Shown here piece after piece: positions 43,825-52,194 of a stretch of 64,000 nucleotides of DNA. The translations under genes were made by a program, and so were the position numbers. Each line of letters begins with the position of its first letter. Position 1 is the stretch's first letter. The notes under the pieces are model-generated. The model was given only the letters and a program-made list of their open reading frames with translations, was not told the origin of the DNA and did no database searches. The DNA is from Eggerthella sinensis (lineage in GTDB: Bacteria > Actinomycetota > Coriobacteriia > Coriobacteriales > Eggerthellaceae), in the NCBI RefSeq assembly GCF_003339815.1, contig NZ_PPTT01000018.1, positions 18,099-82,098 on the forward strand, written 5' to 3'.

Positions 43825-44282
43825 GCGGCGTGGTGCTGACCGCCGGCAGCGTGCTGCGCGGCGACGACGCGGCGGGCCCGATGCTGGCGAAGCTGCTGGA
43901 GGAGCAGCCCGTCGAGGGCTGGTGCGTGGTGGACGGCGGGCAGACGCCCGAGGACGATCTCGCGGTGGTGCGCCGCGCCGCGCCCGACCGCATCCTGTTC
44001 GTGGACGCCGCGCAGATGGAGCTGAAGCCCGGCGAAATACGGCGTTTGCGTGCAGAAGATGTGGCGACGCAGTTTTTAATCACGACGCATTCGCTTCCCA
44101 TCACATTTCTGCTTGGCGAGCTCGACCGTATCTGCGACAATGTGACGTTTCTTGGCATTCAATTGCGCTCAACCGAATTCTTCGATCCGCTGTCGCCCGA
44201 GGTGCGCGCCGCCCTCGACGACGTGATGGGCTGCTTGCGGAACGGGGGCGATTTCACGCGCTATGCGGCCATGGGGGACTGA
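43821..44282 (+). CDS. hycI: Hydrogenase maturation endopeptidase HycI
   Basis: HycI removes the C-terminal extension of the NiFe large subunit after nickel insertion. The 153-residue protein has family motifs LRGDDAAGPML (nickel-sensing Asp), VVDGGQTPEDD, LFVDAAQMELKPGEIR and TTHSLPITFLLGEL. Its substrate should be HyfG. From about 44035 to 44190 the codons are much AT-richer than in the rest of the operon, including TTA and AAT, although the protein sequence stays normal. Confidence 0.93.
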   Translation: MSGVVLTAGSVLRGDDAAGPMLAKLLEEQPVEGWCVVDGGQTPEDDLAVVRRAAPDRILFVDAAQMELKPGEIRRLRAEDVATQFLITTHSLPITFLLGELDRICDNVTFLGIQLRSTEFFDPLSPEVRAALDDVMGCLRNGGDFTRYAAMGD

Positions 44283-44345
44283 CGGCCGGGTGCGTGCTTC
44301 CCGGTCGAGATCGGACAACAACATACGGTGAGGAAGGGATTCATT

Positions 44346-45179
44346 ATGGCAATGACACAAGAAGAGCTGTGCGCGCTCAAGCCCGATGCGCTGTCGCCGG
44401 CCGAGACCGAGGCGAAGGCCGAGGGCGTCGGCTGCACGAAGGCGGGCATGTCGAGCGGCAAGTGCTTCGTTTCGGCCATCCTGGCCGGCGCGTTCATCGC
44501 GTTCGGCGCGACGTTCTTCTGCCTGTTCCTGGGCGATACCACCATGCCGTTCGGCGTGCAGCGCCTCGTGGGCGGCATCTGCTTCTGCCTGGGCCTCGCG
44601 CTCGTGCTGTGCTGCGGCGCGGAGCTGTTCACGGGCAACGCCCTCATGCTGTGCGCGAAGGCGTCGGGCAAGATCTGCTGGGCGAAGCTGTTCAAGAACT
44701 GGGGCGTCGTGTGGGTGGGCAACCTCGTGGGTTCGCTCATCGCCGTGGCGCTCGTGTTCTTCGCGAACACCCAGGGCATGAACGGCGGCGCCGTGGGACA
44801 GGCGTTCGTCAGCGTGGCGGCGGGCAAGGTGGCGCTCGACATCGTGCCCATGTTCTTCAAGGCCATCCTCTGCAACATCTTCGTGTGCCTGGCCGTGTGG
44901 ATCGGCTTCTCCGCCCGTACGGTGACGGACAAGATCATCGGCATCCTGCTTCCCATCTCGGCCTTCGTCGCCATCGGCTTCGAGCACAGCGTTGCGAACA
45001 TGTTCTTCTTGCCCATGGGCCTGCTGATGAACACGCTGGGCGTGGGCACGGCCGGTGCGGTGAGCCTGGGCGGCGTGGCGTTCAACCTCGTGGTGGTCAC
45101 GTTGGGCAACATCGTGGGCGGCGGCCTGGTGGGACTTGCGTACTGGTTCATCTACCACAAGAAGCCCGAGTCGAAGTAG
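44346..45179 (+). CDS. focA: Formate channel FocA
   Basis: The 277-residue membrane protein belongs to the FNT family, with six main helices. Signatures are FVSAILAGAFIAFGATFF, CGAELFTGNALMLC, NIFVCLAVWIGFSARTVTDKI and GFEHSVANMFFLPMGL with the channel histidine. It would import formate for FdhF or release it. A GAGGAAGG site precedes ATG 44346. An N-terminal extension of about 30 residues precedes the first helix. Confidence 0.95.
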   Translation: MAMTQEELCALKPDALSPAETEAKAEGVGCTKAGMSSGKCFVSAILAGAFIAFGATFFCLFLGDTTMPFGVQRLVGGICFCLGLALVLCCGAELFTGNALMLCAKASGKICWAKLFKNWGVVWVGNLVGSLIAVALVFFANTQGMNGGAVGQAFVSVAAGKVALDIVPMFFKAILCNIFVCLAVWIGFSARTVTDKIIGILLPISAFVAIGFEHSVANMFFLPMGLLMNTLGVGTAGAVSLGGVAFNLVVVTLGNIVGGGLVGLAYWFIYHKKPESK

Positions 45180-45185
45180 CGTGCC

Positions 45186-46010
45186 GTGGAAGCGTGTTTG
45201 ACGGCGTTGTGCGACGAGGTTGAAGAGGTGGGCGCGGCCTCGATGCGCGAGGTGGAGGCGCTGCTCGTCACCGAGGCCGGCTGCGCGCGGCGCACCGAGG
45301 TGGTGGCCGTGGAGATGCGGGCCGACGTGGCCGTGGACGGCGTCGCCTGGACGTCGGCGGCGCTGTCGCCGGGCGACTGGGAGGACTACGCTTTCGGCGC
45401 GGCGTTCGCGGGCGGGCTCATCGCGCGGGCCGACGAGGTCGCGGGCGTGGACGTGCGGGTGACCGACGATGCGGCGGCGCTCGACGTGCGGCTGCGGGTG
45501 CCGCGCGCCGAGCTGCCCCGCGCGGCGGGGGCCGTGCTGCCGGGCTGCGGCTTGGCCGGCGGGGTCGCGGAGGCGTGCGGTGCGCGTCCGCGGCCCGCAC
45601 GCGCGCCGCTCGCGCCCGAGGCCGTGTGGCGCATGAGCCGCGCGCTGCTGCCCGCGCAGGGCATGCATCGGGCCACCGGCGCCACCCATGCCGCCGTGTT
45701 CGCCGACCGGACGGGCGCCCCCGTGCTCATGCGCGAGGACGTGGGGCGGCACAACGCGGTGGACAAGCTCGTGGGCGCCATGCTGCGCGCCGACGTGGAC
45801 CCGGCGGACGGGTTCGCCTACCTGTCGAGCCGCTGCGCCCTCGAGCTCGTGGCGAAGCTGGCGCGGGCGGGCGTGCGCATCGTGGCGACGGTGTCGGCGC
45901 CGACGTCGGCCGTGCTCGACTTCGCCGAGCGGGAGGGCGTCGCCCTGTGCGCCTTCGCCCGCGACGGCCGCTTCACCGTGTACGCGCACCCCGAGCTCAT
46001 CGCGCTGTGA
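45186..46010 (+). CDS. fdhD: Formate dehydrogenase accessory sulfurtransferase FdhD (copy 1)
   Basis: FdhD hands sulfur to the bis-MGD cofactor of formate dehydrogenases. The 274-residue protein has the C-terminal family motifs THAAVFADRTG, REDVGRHNAVDKLVGAML and YLSSRCALELVAK. The mobile cysteine loop reads LPGCGLAGG, with only one of the two cysteines of E. coli FdhD. It probably serves FdhF encoded upstream. A second copy lies at 61694 next to the other formate dehydrogenase. GTG 45186 is the likely start, but GTG 45228 is possible. Confidence 0.9.
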   Translation: MEACLTALCDEVEEVGAASMREVEALLVTEAGCARRTEVVAVEMRADVAVDGVAWTSAALSPGDWEDYAFGAAFAGGLIARADEVAGVDVRVTDDAAALDVRLRVPRAELPRAAGAVLPGCGLAGGVAEACGARPRPARAPLAPEAVWRMSRALLPAQGMHRATGATHAAVFADRTGAPVLMREDVGRHNAVDKLVGAMLRADVDPADGFAYLSSRCALELVAKLARAGVRIVATVSAPTSAVLDFAEREGVALCAFARDGRFTVYAHPELIAL

Positions 46011-46034
46011 GCGCGCTGGGATAAGGAGGAGATC

Positions 46035-46619
46035 GTGGATCGTGACGTACGAGGGAACGATGCCCGCGAGGCGCTCGAGCGCCTGATGGAGGGCAACCGC
46101 CGCTATCGCGACGCCGTGCGCAACGACGCGGACATCTCGCTGCCCCTGCGCGCGGAGACGTGCGCGCAGGGGCAGCGCCCGTACGCCATCGTGCTGGCCT
46201 GCTCGGATTCCCGCGTGGTTCCCGAGCATGTCTTCATGGCGGGCATCGGCGAGCTGTTCTGCGTGCGCGTCGCCGGCAACGTGGTGGGCGACGAGCAGCT
46301 GGCGAGCGTCGTCTACGCGGCGTCCCATCTGGGCGCGCGCCTCGTGATGGTGCTGGGGCACACGCACTGCGGCGCCGTGGGCGCGGCTATCGCAGGCGAT
46401 GCCGTGGGCAGCGTGGGCGCGCTCGCGTCGCGCATCGCCGACGCCATCGGCGACGAACGTGACGACCTTGCCGCGTGCGTGCTCAACGTGCGCGCGTCGG
46501 TCGATCGTCTGCGCGGCGACGGGGAGATCGCCGCCCTTGCCGAGGCCGCAGGCCTCGAGGTGGTGGGCGGCGTGTACCGTTTGGAAGACGGTGCCGTGGA
46601 GGTTCTGGAGCCGCGGTAG
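46035..46619 (+). CDS. Beta-class carbonic anhydrase
   Basis: The 194-residue enzyme interconverts CO2 and bicarbonate. Zinc ligands are Cys56 in ACSDSR (with the Asp-Arg dyad), His109 and Cys112 in GHTHCGAV. The EHVFMAGIGELFCVRVAGN segment is typical of beta-CAs. GTG 46035 follows TAAGGAGGAG. Its place after fdhD suggests it converts CO2 from formate oxidation to bicarbonate, or the reverse. Confidence 0.94.
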   Translation: MDRDVRGNDAREALERLMEGNRRYRDAVRNDADISLPLRAETCAQGQRPYAIVLACSDSRVVPEHVFMAGIGELFCVRVAGNVVGDEQLASVVYAASHLGARLVMVLGHTHCGAVGAAIAGDAVGSVGALASRIADAIGDERDDLAACVLNVRASVDRLRGDGEIAALAEAAGLEVVGGVYRLEDGAVEVLEPR

Positions 46620-46623
46620 CGCG

Positions 46624-47907
46624 ATGGCCGCATGTGCGGGCGAAGGGGGTGTCGGGAGCGTGGCTGCGGGTTCGAAAACGTCGAGCGTCCTGCGCTGGGC
46701 CTGTGCCGCCGCGGCTATCGGCGCGGTTGCGGGGGCGTGCACCGTCGCGCTCGGCTGGGCCGTGGACGGCGCGGTGGCCGCGTTCTCCGCGCACGGGCAG
46801 CTCGTGTGGCTGCTGCCCGTGGCGGGGCTTGCCACCTACGGGCTGTACCGCGCGCTGCGGCTCGACTTCTCGCTGGGCACCTCCGACGTCATCGAGGCGG
46901 CGCGCTCCTCGCGCCCCGTGCCGCGCGCGCTGGCGCCGGCCATCTTCCTGGGCACGTGCTGCACGCTTTTGTGCGGCGGCTCGGTGGGCAAGGAGGCCGC
47001 GGCGCTGCAGCTGGGCGGCAGCGTGTCGTCGTGGCTCGGGCCGCTCGTGGGCCTGCGCGACGAGGAGTTCCAGGAGACGTTCGTCATGTGCGGCATGGCG
47101 GCGGCGCTCAGCGCCGTGCTGCTGGCCCCGCTTGCGGCGGCCGTGTTCGTCGTTGAGGTCATGCACCGCCGCATCTCGCATCCCGCGCGCCTCGCGGCCC
47201 CGGCGCTCTCGTCGCTCACGGCGTTCGCCGTGGCGCGGCTGGCGGGCGCGCATCTCGTGTCGCCGGCGGCGGCCGCGCTCGACGTGGCCGGCGTGTCGCC
47301 GCTTGCCGTGGCGGCGCTCGGCGTGGCGGCGGCCGTCGTGGCCGGCGCGTTCATCGTGGCGCTGCGCGTCGTGCGCCGCGCCGTGTCCCGGCTCGAGTCG
47401 GTGCTGCTCGCGATCGTGGTGGGCGGCTCGGCGGTGTCCATGCTGCTGGGCTTCACCGATCTTTCTCCCTACGGCGGCACGGGCGCGCTGCAGATCGACG
47501 CGGCGCTGGCGGGGGAGGCCCTGCCGCCTGCGGCGTTCCTCGCGAAGGCCGCGCTCACCCTGCTCGTGCTGGCGGCGGGCTTCAAGGGCGGCGAGATCAT
47601 GCCCGTGCTGTGCATCGGCGCGTGCCTGGGCTCGACGTTCGCCGTCTCGGCGGGCCTCGACGGCGCGAGCACGGCGGCGCTCGGCATGGTGGCCCTGTTC
47701 GCGGCCTGCTCGAACTGCCCGCTGTGCTCGCTCGTGCTGGGCGCCGAGCTGTTCGGGGTCTCCGCGCTTCCGGCCTGCGCCCTCGTGGCGCTCGTGGCCT
47801 TCGCATGCTCGTACCGCTGCAGCCTCTACCAGTCGGCCGTCATCGCCTGGACGCCCGCCGGCATGCTGCGCGCGCTGCTGCGCCGTCCTTCGACGGTGCA
47901 GCGATGA
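46624..47907 (+). CDS. ClC-family voltage-gated chloride channel or antiporter
   Basis: The 427-residue membrane protein has about eleven helices with ClC motifs. The selectivity region GGSVGKEAAALQLGG corresponds to the GxxGxEGP segment, here with alanines in place of Gly-Pro. The ion-path motif GFKGGEIMPVLCIGACLGS corresponds to GxFxPxLxxGA. It starts 4 bases after the carbonic anhydrase stop, implying one transcript; GTG 46660 behind a GAAGGGGG site is an alternative start. A role in charge or pH balance during formate metabolism is inferred. Confidence 0.9.
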   Translation: MAACAGEGGVGSVAAGSKTSSVLRWACAAAAIGAVAGACTVALGWAVDGAVAAFSAHGQLVWLLPVAGLATYGLYRALRLDFSLGTSDVIEAARSSRPVPRALAPAIFLGTCCTLLCGGSVGKEAAALQLGGSVSSWLGPLVGLRDEEFQETFVMCGMAAALSAVLLAPLAAAVFVVEVMHRRISHPARLAAPALSSLTAFAVARLAGAHLVSPAAAALDVAGVSPLAVAALGVAAAVVAGAFIVALRVVRRAVSRLESVLLAIVVGGSAVSMLLGFTDLSPYGGTGALQIDAALAGEALPPAAFLAKAALTLLVLAAGFKGGEIMPVLCIGACLGSTFAVSAGLDGASTAALGMVALFAACSNCPLCSLVLGAELFGVSALPACALVALVAFACSYRCSLYQSAVIAWTPAGMLRALLRRPSTVQR

Positions 47908-47927
47908 GAGGAGGTGATGCGGAACGG

Positions 47928-47990
47928 ATGGTTCGCATGAACCGTCCGCGCGGCCGTTGCCGCGATAAATCGTGCGAATCGTCGAATTGA
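47928..47990 (+). CDS. Possible 20-residue leader peptide
   Basis: A strong GAGGAGGTGAT ribosome site precedes ATG 47928, which opens a 20-codon frame ending at TGA 47988-47990. The product is basic and contains two cysteines (CRDKSC). It lies 200 bases before the double-cubane reductase gene. With no homologue known, it could equally be chance. Confidence 0.25.
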   Translation: MVRMNRPRGRCRDKSCESSN

Positions 47991-47996
47991 CGATTC
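47976..47996. promoter_or_regulatory. Perfect inverted repeat upstream of the double-cubane reductase gene
   Basis: GAATCGTC and GACGATTC form an 8-base perfect inverted repeat with a 5-base spacer. The size suits a dimeric regulator operator. No T-run follows. Confidence 0.45.
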
Positions 47997-48192
47997 CGCG
48001 TCGCACCGATGTGCGGTATCATGATGGGGTTGCTTCGCATTGGCATGCTTTCTTGCGCACGTGCCATTTCTGCATACGGGGCGGCGTTTCTCCCTTGCGC
48101 ATCTCCTGGCGTCGGCGACGCCGCATTTACTATTTCTGCACCCCAATTGAATAATGCTTGCTTACTATCGACTGGTATCGAAGGGGGCTTTC

Positions 48193-49467
48193 ATGGCCGA
48201 TTATCAAGCTATGTGGAAAGACTTGGGCATGGATCTCGAGACGCACGATCAGCTGTGCGCCGTGCTGCCGATGGCGTTCGGCGACACCTATCTCACGCAG
48301 GAGAACCGTCCCGAGGGCATGGCGTTCTACGACTTCGTGGTGTCCGAGATTCACGGCGTGCGCCCGGCCGAGCTCATCGAGCTGCAAAAACAGGGCGGCA
48401 AGGTGTTCGGCACGTTCTGCGTGTTCGTGCCCGACGAGGTGGTGGTGGCCTGCGGCGGCGCGGTCACGGGGCTCTGCGGCGGCTCGCAGTTCTGGGTGCC
48501 CGAGGGCGAGAAGGTGCTGCCCAGCGGCATGTGCCCGCTCATCAAGGCGTCGCTCGGCGCGCACTTCGGCAAGACCTGCCCGTACTTTAGCGTGGCCGAT
48601 ATGTACGTGGGAGAGACGACGTGCGACGGCAAGAAGAAGGCCTACGAGATCCTCGGGGCCGACAAAGAGACGTACGTCATGGACATTCCCCAGATGAAGC
48701 GCCCGAAAGACTTCGTTGCGTGGAAAGACGAGATCGCGCTGTTCGCGGAGAAGGTGGAAGAGGTCACGGGGAACACGCTGACCGAGGAGAGCCTGGCCGA
48801 GGCCATCCGCCTCATCAACGAGAAGCGCCGCGCGCTCGCGCGCGTGTTCGAGGCGCGCAAGGCCGATCCGGTGCCCATCAGCGGCAAGGATGCCCTGCTC
48901 ATGATGCAGATCGCGTTCTTCGACGACCCGAAGCGCTGCGCCGAGATGGCCAACAAGCTGGCCGACGAGCTGGAGGAGCGCATCGAGCGCGGCGAGGGCG
49001 TGGTGCCGGCCGGCACGAAGCGCATCCTCATCACGGGCACGCCGCTGGCCATTCCCAACTGGAAGCTGCACCATCTCATCGAGACGAGCGGCGCCGTGGT
49101 GGTGTGCGAGGAGATGTGCACGGGCACGCGCTACTTCGAGAACGAGGTGGCCGAGGACGCCGCGTCGCTCGACGGCATGTTCCAGGCGCTGTCCGACCGC
49201 TACATGCAAAACAACTGCGCGTGCTTCACGCCGAACCCGGGCCGCATCGAGGACGTGGTGCGCATGGCGAAGGAGTACCGGGCCGACGGCGTGATCGACG
49301 CGAACCTCAAGTTCTGCACGCTCTACGACGTGGAGAAGACCTCGCTCGCCGACGCGCTTGCCGAGGAGGGCATCCCGTGCCTCGGCCTCGAGACGGACTA
49401 CGCCGACAACGATGCCGAGCAGCTGCGCACGCGCATCGGCGCGTTCATCGAGATGCTGGACGCGTAG
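48193..49467 (+). CDS. Double-cubane-cluster anaerobic reductase, HgdB/BcrC family (copy 1)
   Basis: The 424-residue protein belongs to the 2-hydroxyacyl-CoA dehydratase D-component superfamily. Its single-subunit members carry a double-cubane [8Fe-7S] cluster and perform ATP-driven low-potential reductions. Characteristic parts are SGMCPLIKASLG, CPYFSVADMYVGETTCDGKKKAYE and GLETDYADND near the end. It is related to the gene at 52971 over its whole length but is not next to an activase gene. The product at 52195 probably energises both. The substrate is unknown. Confidence 0.9.
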   Translation: MADYQAMWKDLGMDLETHDQLCAVLPMAFGDTYLTQENRPEGMAFYDFVVSEIHGVRPAELIELQKQGGKVFGTFCVFVPDEVVVACGGAVTGLCGGSQFWVPEGEKVLPSGMCPLIKASLGAHFGKTCPYFSVADMYVGETTCDGKKKAYEILGADKETYVMDIPQMKRPKDFVAWKDEIALFAEKVEEVTGNTLTEESLAEAIRLINEKRRALARVFEARKADPVPISGKDALLMMQIAFFDDPKRCAEMANKLADELEERIERGEGVVPAGTKRILITGTPLAIPNWKLHHLIETSGAVVVCEEMCTGTRYFENEVAEDAASLDGMFQALSDRYMQNNCACFTPNPGRIEDVVRMAKEYRADGVIDANLKFCTLYDVEKTSLADALAEEGIPCLGLETDYADNDAEQLRTRIGAFIEMLDA

Positions 49468-49478
49468 GGCCGTCCGCC

Positions 49479-49775
49479 ATGCAACAGGATGCCGCCGAAA
49501 ACGTGGAGGGGGCGAACGCGCCCGAGGATTGCTATATCCTGTTCTCGAGCCACACCGACGGCTGGCGTCTGTACGAAGCGGCGCGCGATGCCGGGGTGAA
49601 GGCGCGTATCTCGCCGACGCCCCGCGCCGCGCGCGCCTCGTGCGGGGTGTCGCTTTTGGCCTCGTGCGACGACGAGGCCGCATTGCTGCGCCTCGCCGAG
49701 GAGGCGGGCGTGCCCCTCGAGGGCGTCGCGCGCCTGCCGCGGCAGCTGAACGCGCGCCGCGACACGTTTTGCTGA
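49479..49775 (+). CDS. DUF3343-type putative Se/S carrier protein (copy 1)
   Basis: The 98-residue protein matches the small DUF3343 fold, with the segment ILFSSHTDGWRLYEAARDAG near the start and ARASCGVSLLASCDDEA holding two conserved-type cysteines. The family is described as a putative selenium/sulfur carrier. It begins 11 bases after the reductase stop. A second member follows the cysteine desulfurase-like gene at 51798. Confidence 0.8.
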   Translation: MQQDAAENVEGANAPEDCYILFSSHTDGWRLYEAARDAGVKARISPTPRAARASCGVSLLASCDDEAALLRLAEEAGVPLEGVARLPRQLNARRDTFC

Positions 49776-49818
49776 GTTGCCCCGACGCCGGGGCTGGAAC
49801 GACGACGATGCCACCCGT

Positions 49819-49918
49819 GTCATCCTGAGCGGAGCGCGCAGCGTTGCCACCCTGCTGTCATCCTGAGCGGAGCGCGCAGCGTTGCCACCCTGCTGTCATC
49901 CTGAGCGGAGCGCGCAGC
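49819..49918. repeat. 38-base tandem repeat, about 2.6 copies
   Basis: Copies start at 49819, 49857 and 49895. The core GTCATCCTGAGCGGAGCG is identical in all three, and the last copy runs into GTCGAAGGATCT. The halves ATCCT and AGGAT are inverted, resembling the dispersed GTCATCCTGAGCG...CGAAGGATCT intergenic repeat seen in many bacteria. Confidence 0.85.
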
Positions 49919-49983
49919 GCGGAGTCGAAGGATCTACCTGCTGAATGTGCAGTGAAACGACGAAGAAGGAAGAAGGGATTGCG

Positions 49984-50607
49984 ATGGAGCAGATCGACGC
50001 ACGGGGGCAGGCGTGCCCGCTGCCCGTGGTGCGCGCCAAGAAGGCGCTGACGGCTATGGGCGAGGGAACGCTCGAGGTGCTCGTGGACAACGAGACCGCG
50101 GTGCACAACCTCGAGGCGCTCGCGAAGACGCTCAAGCTCTCGGCGACGAGCGACGAGCGCGGCGAGGCGGAGTTCGCGGTGACGTTCGCGAAGGGCGCGG
50201 CGGTTGCGGCCGGCGCCGAGGCTGACGGCGCGGAAGCCGCGGAGGCCTGCCCGGCGACGGCGGCCCCTGCGGGCAGCGACGTCGTGGTCATCGCGTCGGA
50301 GTTCATGGGCTCGGGCGACGACGAGCTGGGCGCGGTGCTCATGAAGGGCTTCGTGTTCGCGCTCACGCAGCTCGACGAGCTGCCGGCCACGGTGCTCTTG
50401 TACAACGGCGGCGTGAAGCTGGCCTGCGCGGGCTCGGCGTCGCTCGACGATTTGAAGGCGCTCGCCGAGGCGGGCGTGGAAATCATGAGCTGCGGCACCT
50501 GCCTCAACCACTACGGCCTGGCCGATCAGCTGGGCGTGGGCGAGGTCACGAACATGTACGTGATCGTGGAGAAGCAGGCGAACGCGCGCGGCATCATCCG
50601 CCCGTAG
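49984..50607 (+). CDS. yedF: Selenium metabolism protein YedF
   Basis: The 207-residue protein has an N-terminal SirA/TusA-like domain with the sulfur-binding CPLP motif (DARGQACPLPVVRAKKAL). A C-terminal DsrE-like domain follows (EFMGSGDDELGAVLMKGFVF) with cysteines in SCGTCLNHYG. This two-domain form is the YedF type found with selD. Roles as a selenium or persulfide carrier are proposed. GAAGAAGGAAGAAGG precedes ATG 49984. Confidence 0.92.
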   Translation: MEQIDARGQACPLPVVRAKKALTAMGEGTLEVLVDNETAVHNLEALAKTLKLSATSDERGEAEFAVTFAKGAAVAAGAEADGAEAAEACPATAAPAGSDVVVIASEFMGSGDDELGAVLMKGFVFALTQLDELPATVLLYNGGVKLACAGSASLDDLKALAEAGVEIMSCGTCLNHYGLADQLGVGEVTNMYVIVEKQANARGIIRP

Positions 50608-50651
50608 CGGATGCGACGACGGAAACGATCGAGACAGCAAGGGCTGAACGC

Positions 50652-51794
50652 ATGATCTACTTCGACAACGCGGCCACCACCGCGCGCAAGCCGCCGGCGG
50701 TGGCCGAGACGGTGGCGCGGGCCTTGGGCGAGTTCGGCGGCGTGGGCCGCGGCGTGCACGAGGCGTCCCTCGACGCGGGCTACGCCGTGTTCCAGGCACG
50801 CCAGCGGCTCGCGCGCCTGCTCGGCGCAGGCGACCCCTCCCGGGTGGCCTTCATGAGCAACGCCACCGAGGCGCTCAACACGGCCGTGCGCGGGCTCGTG
50901 CGGCCGGGCGACCGCCTGGTGACCACGGCGGCCTCGCACAACTCGGTGCTGCGGCCGCTGTACCGCGCGGTGGACGAAGACGGCTGCACGCTCGAGGTGG
51001 TGGCGCACGGTGCGGACGGTGCGCTCGACTACGACGCCCTCGACGCGGCGCTGCGCCCGGGCACGCGCCTGGCGGTGGTGACGCACGCGTCCAACCTCAC
51101 GGGGGACGTGTACGACATCGGCCGCATCGCGCGGCTCGCCCGGGAGCGCGGCGTGCTGCTGCTGGTGGACGCGGCGCAGACGGCCGGCGTCGTGCCCATC
51201 GACATGGAGGCCGACGGGCTGGACCTCGTGGCGTTCACCGGGCACAAGAGCCTGTACGGGCCGCAGGGTACGGGCGGGCTCGCGGTGGCCGAAGGCGTGG
51301 ACGTGGAGCCGCTCAAGGTGGGCGGCTCGGGCGTGCACAGCTACGACCGGCGCCATCCCGCGCGCATGCCCGAGCGCCTCGAGGCGGGCACGCTCAACGC
51401 CCACGGCATCGCCGGGTTGGGCGCGGGGCTCGCCTACCTCGAGGAGCGCGGCGTGGAAGCGATCGGCGACGAGGTGCGCGGGCTTGCGGAGCGCTTCGAG
51501 CGCGGCGTGCGCGCCATCGAGGGCGTGCGCGTGCTGGGCGGGGGCGGCGATGCGGGCCGTTGCGGCATCGTGGCGCTCAACCTGGGCGACGTGGACTCGG
51601 CCGCGGTGGGCGACGCGCTCAACGCGGAGTTCGGCATCTGCACGCGCGCCGGCGCGCACTGCGCCCCGCTCATGCACGAGGCCCTCGGCACCGAGCAGCA
51701 GGGCGCCGTGCGGTTCAGCTTCAGCAGCTTCAACACCCGCGACGAAGTGGACGCCGGCATCGCCGCCGTGGCGGCCCTGGCCGAGGAGGGCTGA
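50652..51794 (+). CDS. Cysteine desulfurase-family PLP enzyme
   Basis: The 380-residue enzyme is a class V aminotransferase. Motifs are IYFDNAATTARKPPAV at the start, VTHASNLTGDVYD, the PLP lysine in AFTGHKSLYGPQG, and the catalytic cysteine loop TRAGAHCAPLMHEALG. It releases sulfur from cysteine or selenium from selenocysteine. Between yedF and a DUF3343 gene, a selenium-donating role for SelD is likely. Confidence 0.93.
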   Translation: MIYFDNAATTARKPPAVAETVARALGEFGGVGRGVHEASLDAGYAVFQARQRLARLLGAGDPSRVAFMSNATEALNTAVRGLVRPGDRLVTTAASHNSVLRPLYRAVDEDGCTLEVVAHGADGALDYDALDAALRPGTRLAVVTHASNLTGDVYDIGRIARLARERGVLLLVDAAQTAGVVPIDMEADGLDLVAFTGHKSLYGPQGTGGLAVAEGVDVEPLKVGGSGVHSYDRRHPARMPERLEAGTLNAHGIAGLGAGLAYLEERGVEAIGDEVRGLAERFERGVRAIEGVRVLGGGGDAGRCGIVALNLGDVDSAAVGDALNAEFGICTRAGAHCAPLMHEALGTEQQGAVRFSFSSFNTRDEVDAGIAAVAALAEEG

Positions 51795-51797
51795 GCC

Positions 51798-52028
51798 GTG
51801 CGCCGTAAAACGCCGAAGATCGTGCTGACGTTCGCCACCACGAGCGACGCCATGGCCCTGGAAGCCGCCGCTCGCGACCGGGGGCTGCCGGGCCGCATGA
51901 TCCCCATACCCTCCGAGATATCCGCCGGCTGCGGCCTCGCCTGGTGCATCCCCGCGGAAGAGTGGGACGCTTTCGAGCGGGCCCCCGAGGTGCGCTACGA
52001 GGGAAAGTTCGAGGTGGAGCTGTACTAG
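51798..52028 (+). CDS. DUF3343-type putative Se/S carrier protein (copy 2)
   Basis: The 76-residue protein starts 3 bases after the desulfurase-family gene. It has the DUF3343 layout: IVLTFATTSDAMALEAAARD, then IPSEISAGCGLAWCIP with two cysteines 4 residues apart. The Cys-rich loop and the operon position suggest it accepts selenium or sulfur from the PLP enzyme. Confidence 0.85.
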   Translation: MRRKTPKIVLTFATTSDAMALEAAARDRGLPGRMIPIPSEISAGCGLAWCIPAEEWDAFERAPEVRYEGKFEVELY

Positions 52029-52037
52029 CCCGTCTAT

Positions 52038-52152
52038 TTGGCGCGGAGGGGGGAAGCGAACCTGCGATCGTCGCCCGCGCCTCTCGGACGACCCGCAAAC
52101 CGCCGAATCGGCGCGGTCAGCGCCGATCTTCCGCAAGTCCTCCTCGCGCCAA
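52038..52152. repeat. Inverted-repeat element, copy 1 (REP/MITE-like)
   Basis: A 115-base non-coding unit is bounded by TTGGCGCGGAGGGGG and CGCGCCAA. It contains an internal ATCGGCGC...GCGCCGAT hairpin. The same layout recurs at 54145-54261. The unit could fold into one branched structure. Confidence 0.7.
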
Positions 52153-52194
52153 AAGAGAGAGCGCCAAGAAAACGGTACTCATGAAAGGAGCACG

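Noticed and set aside
49819..49918. CRISPR array
   Set aside because: The 38-base units are directly adjacent with no unique spacers and no cas genes nearby.
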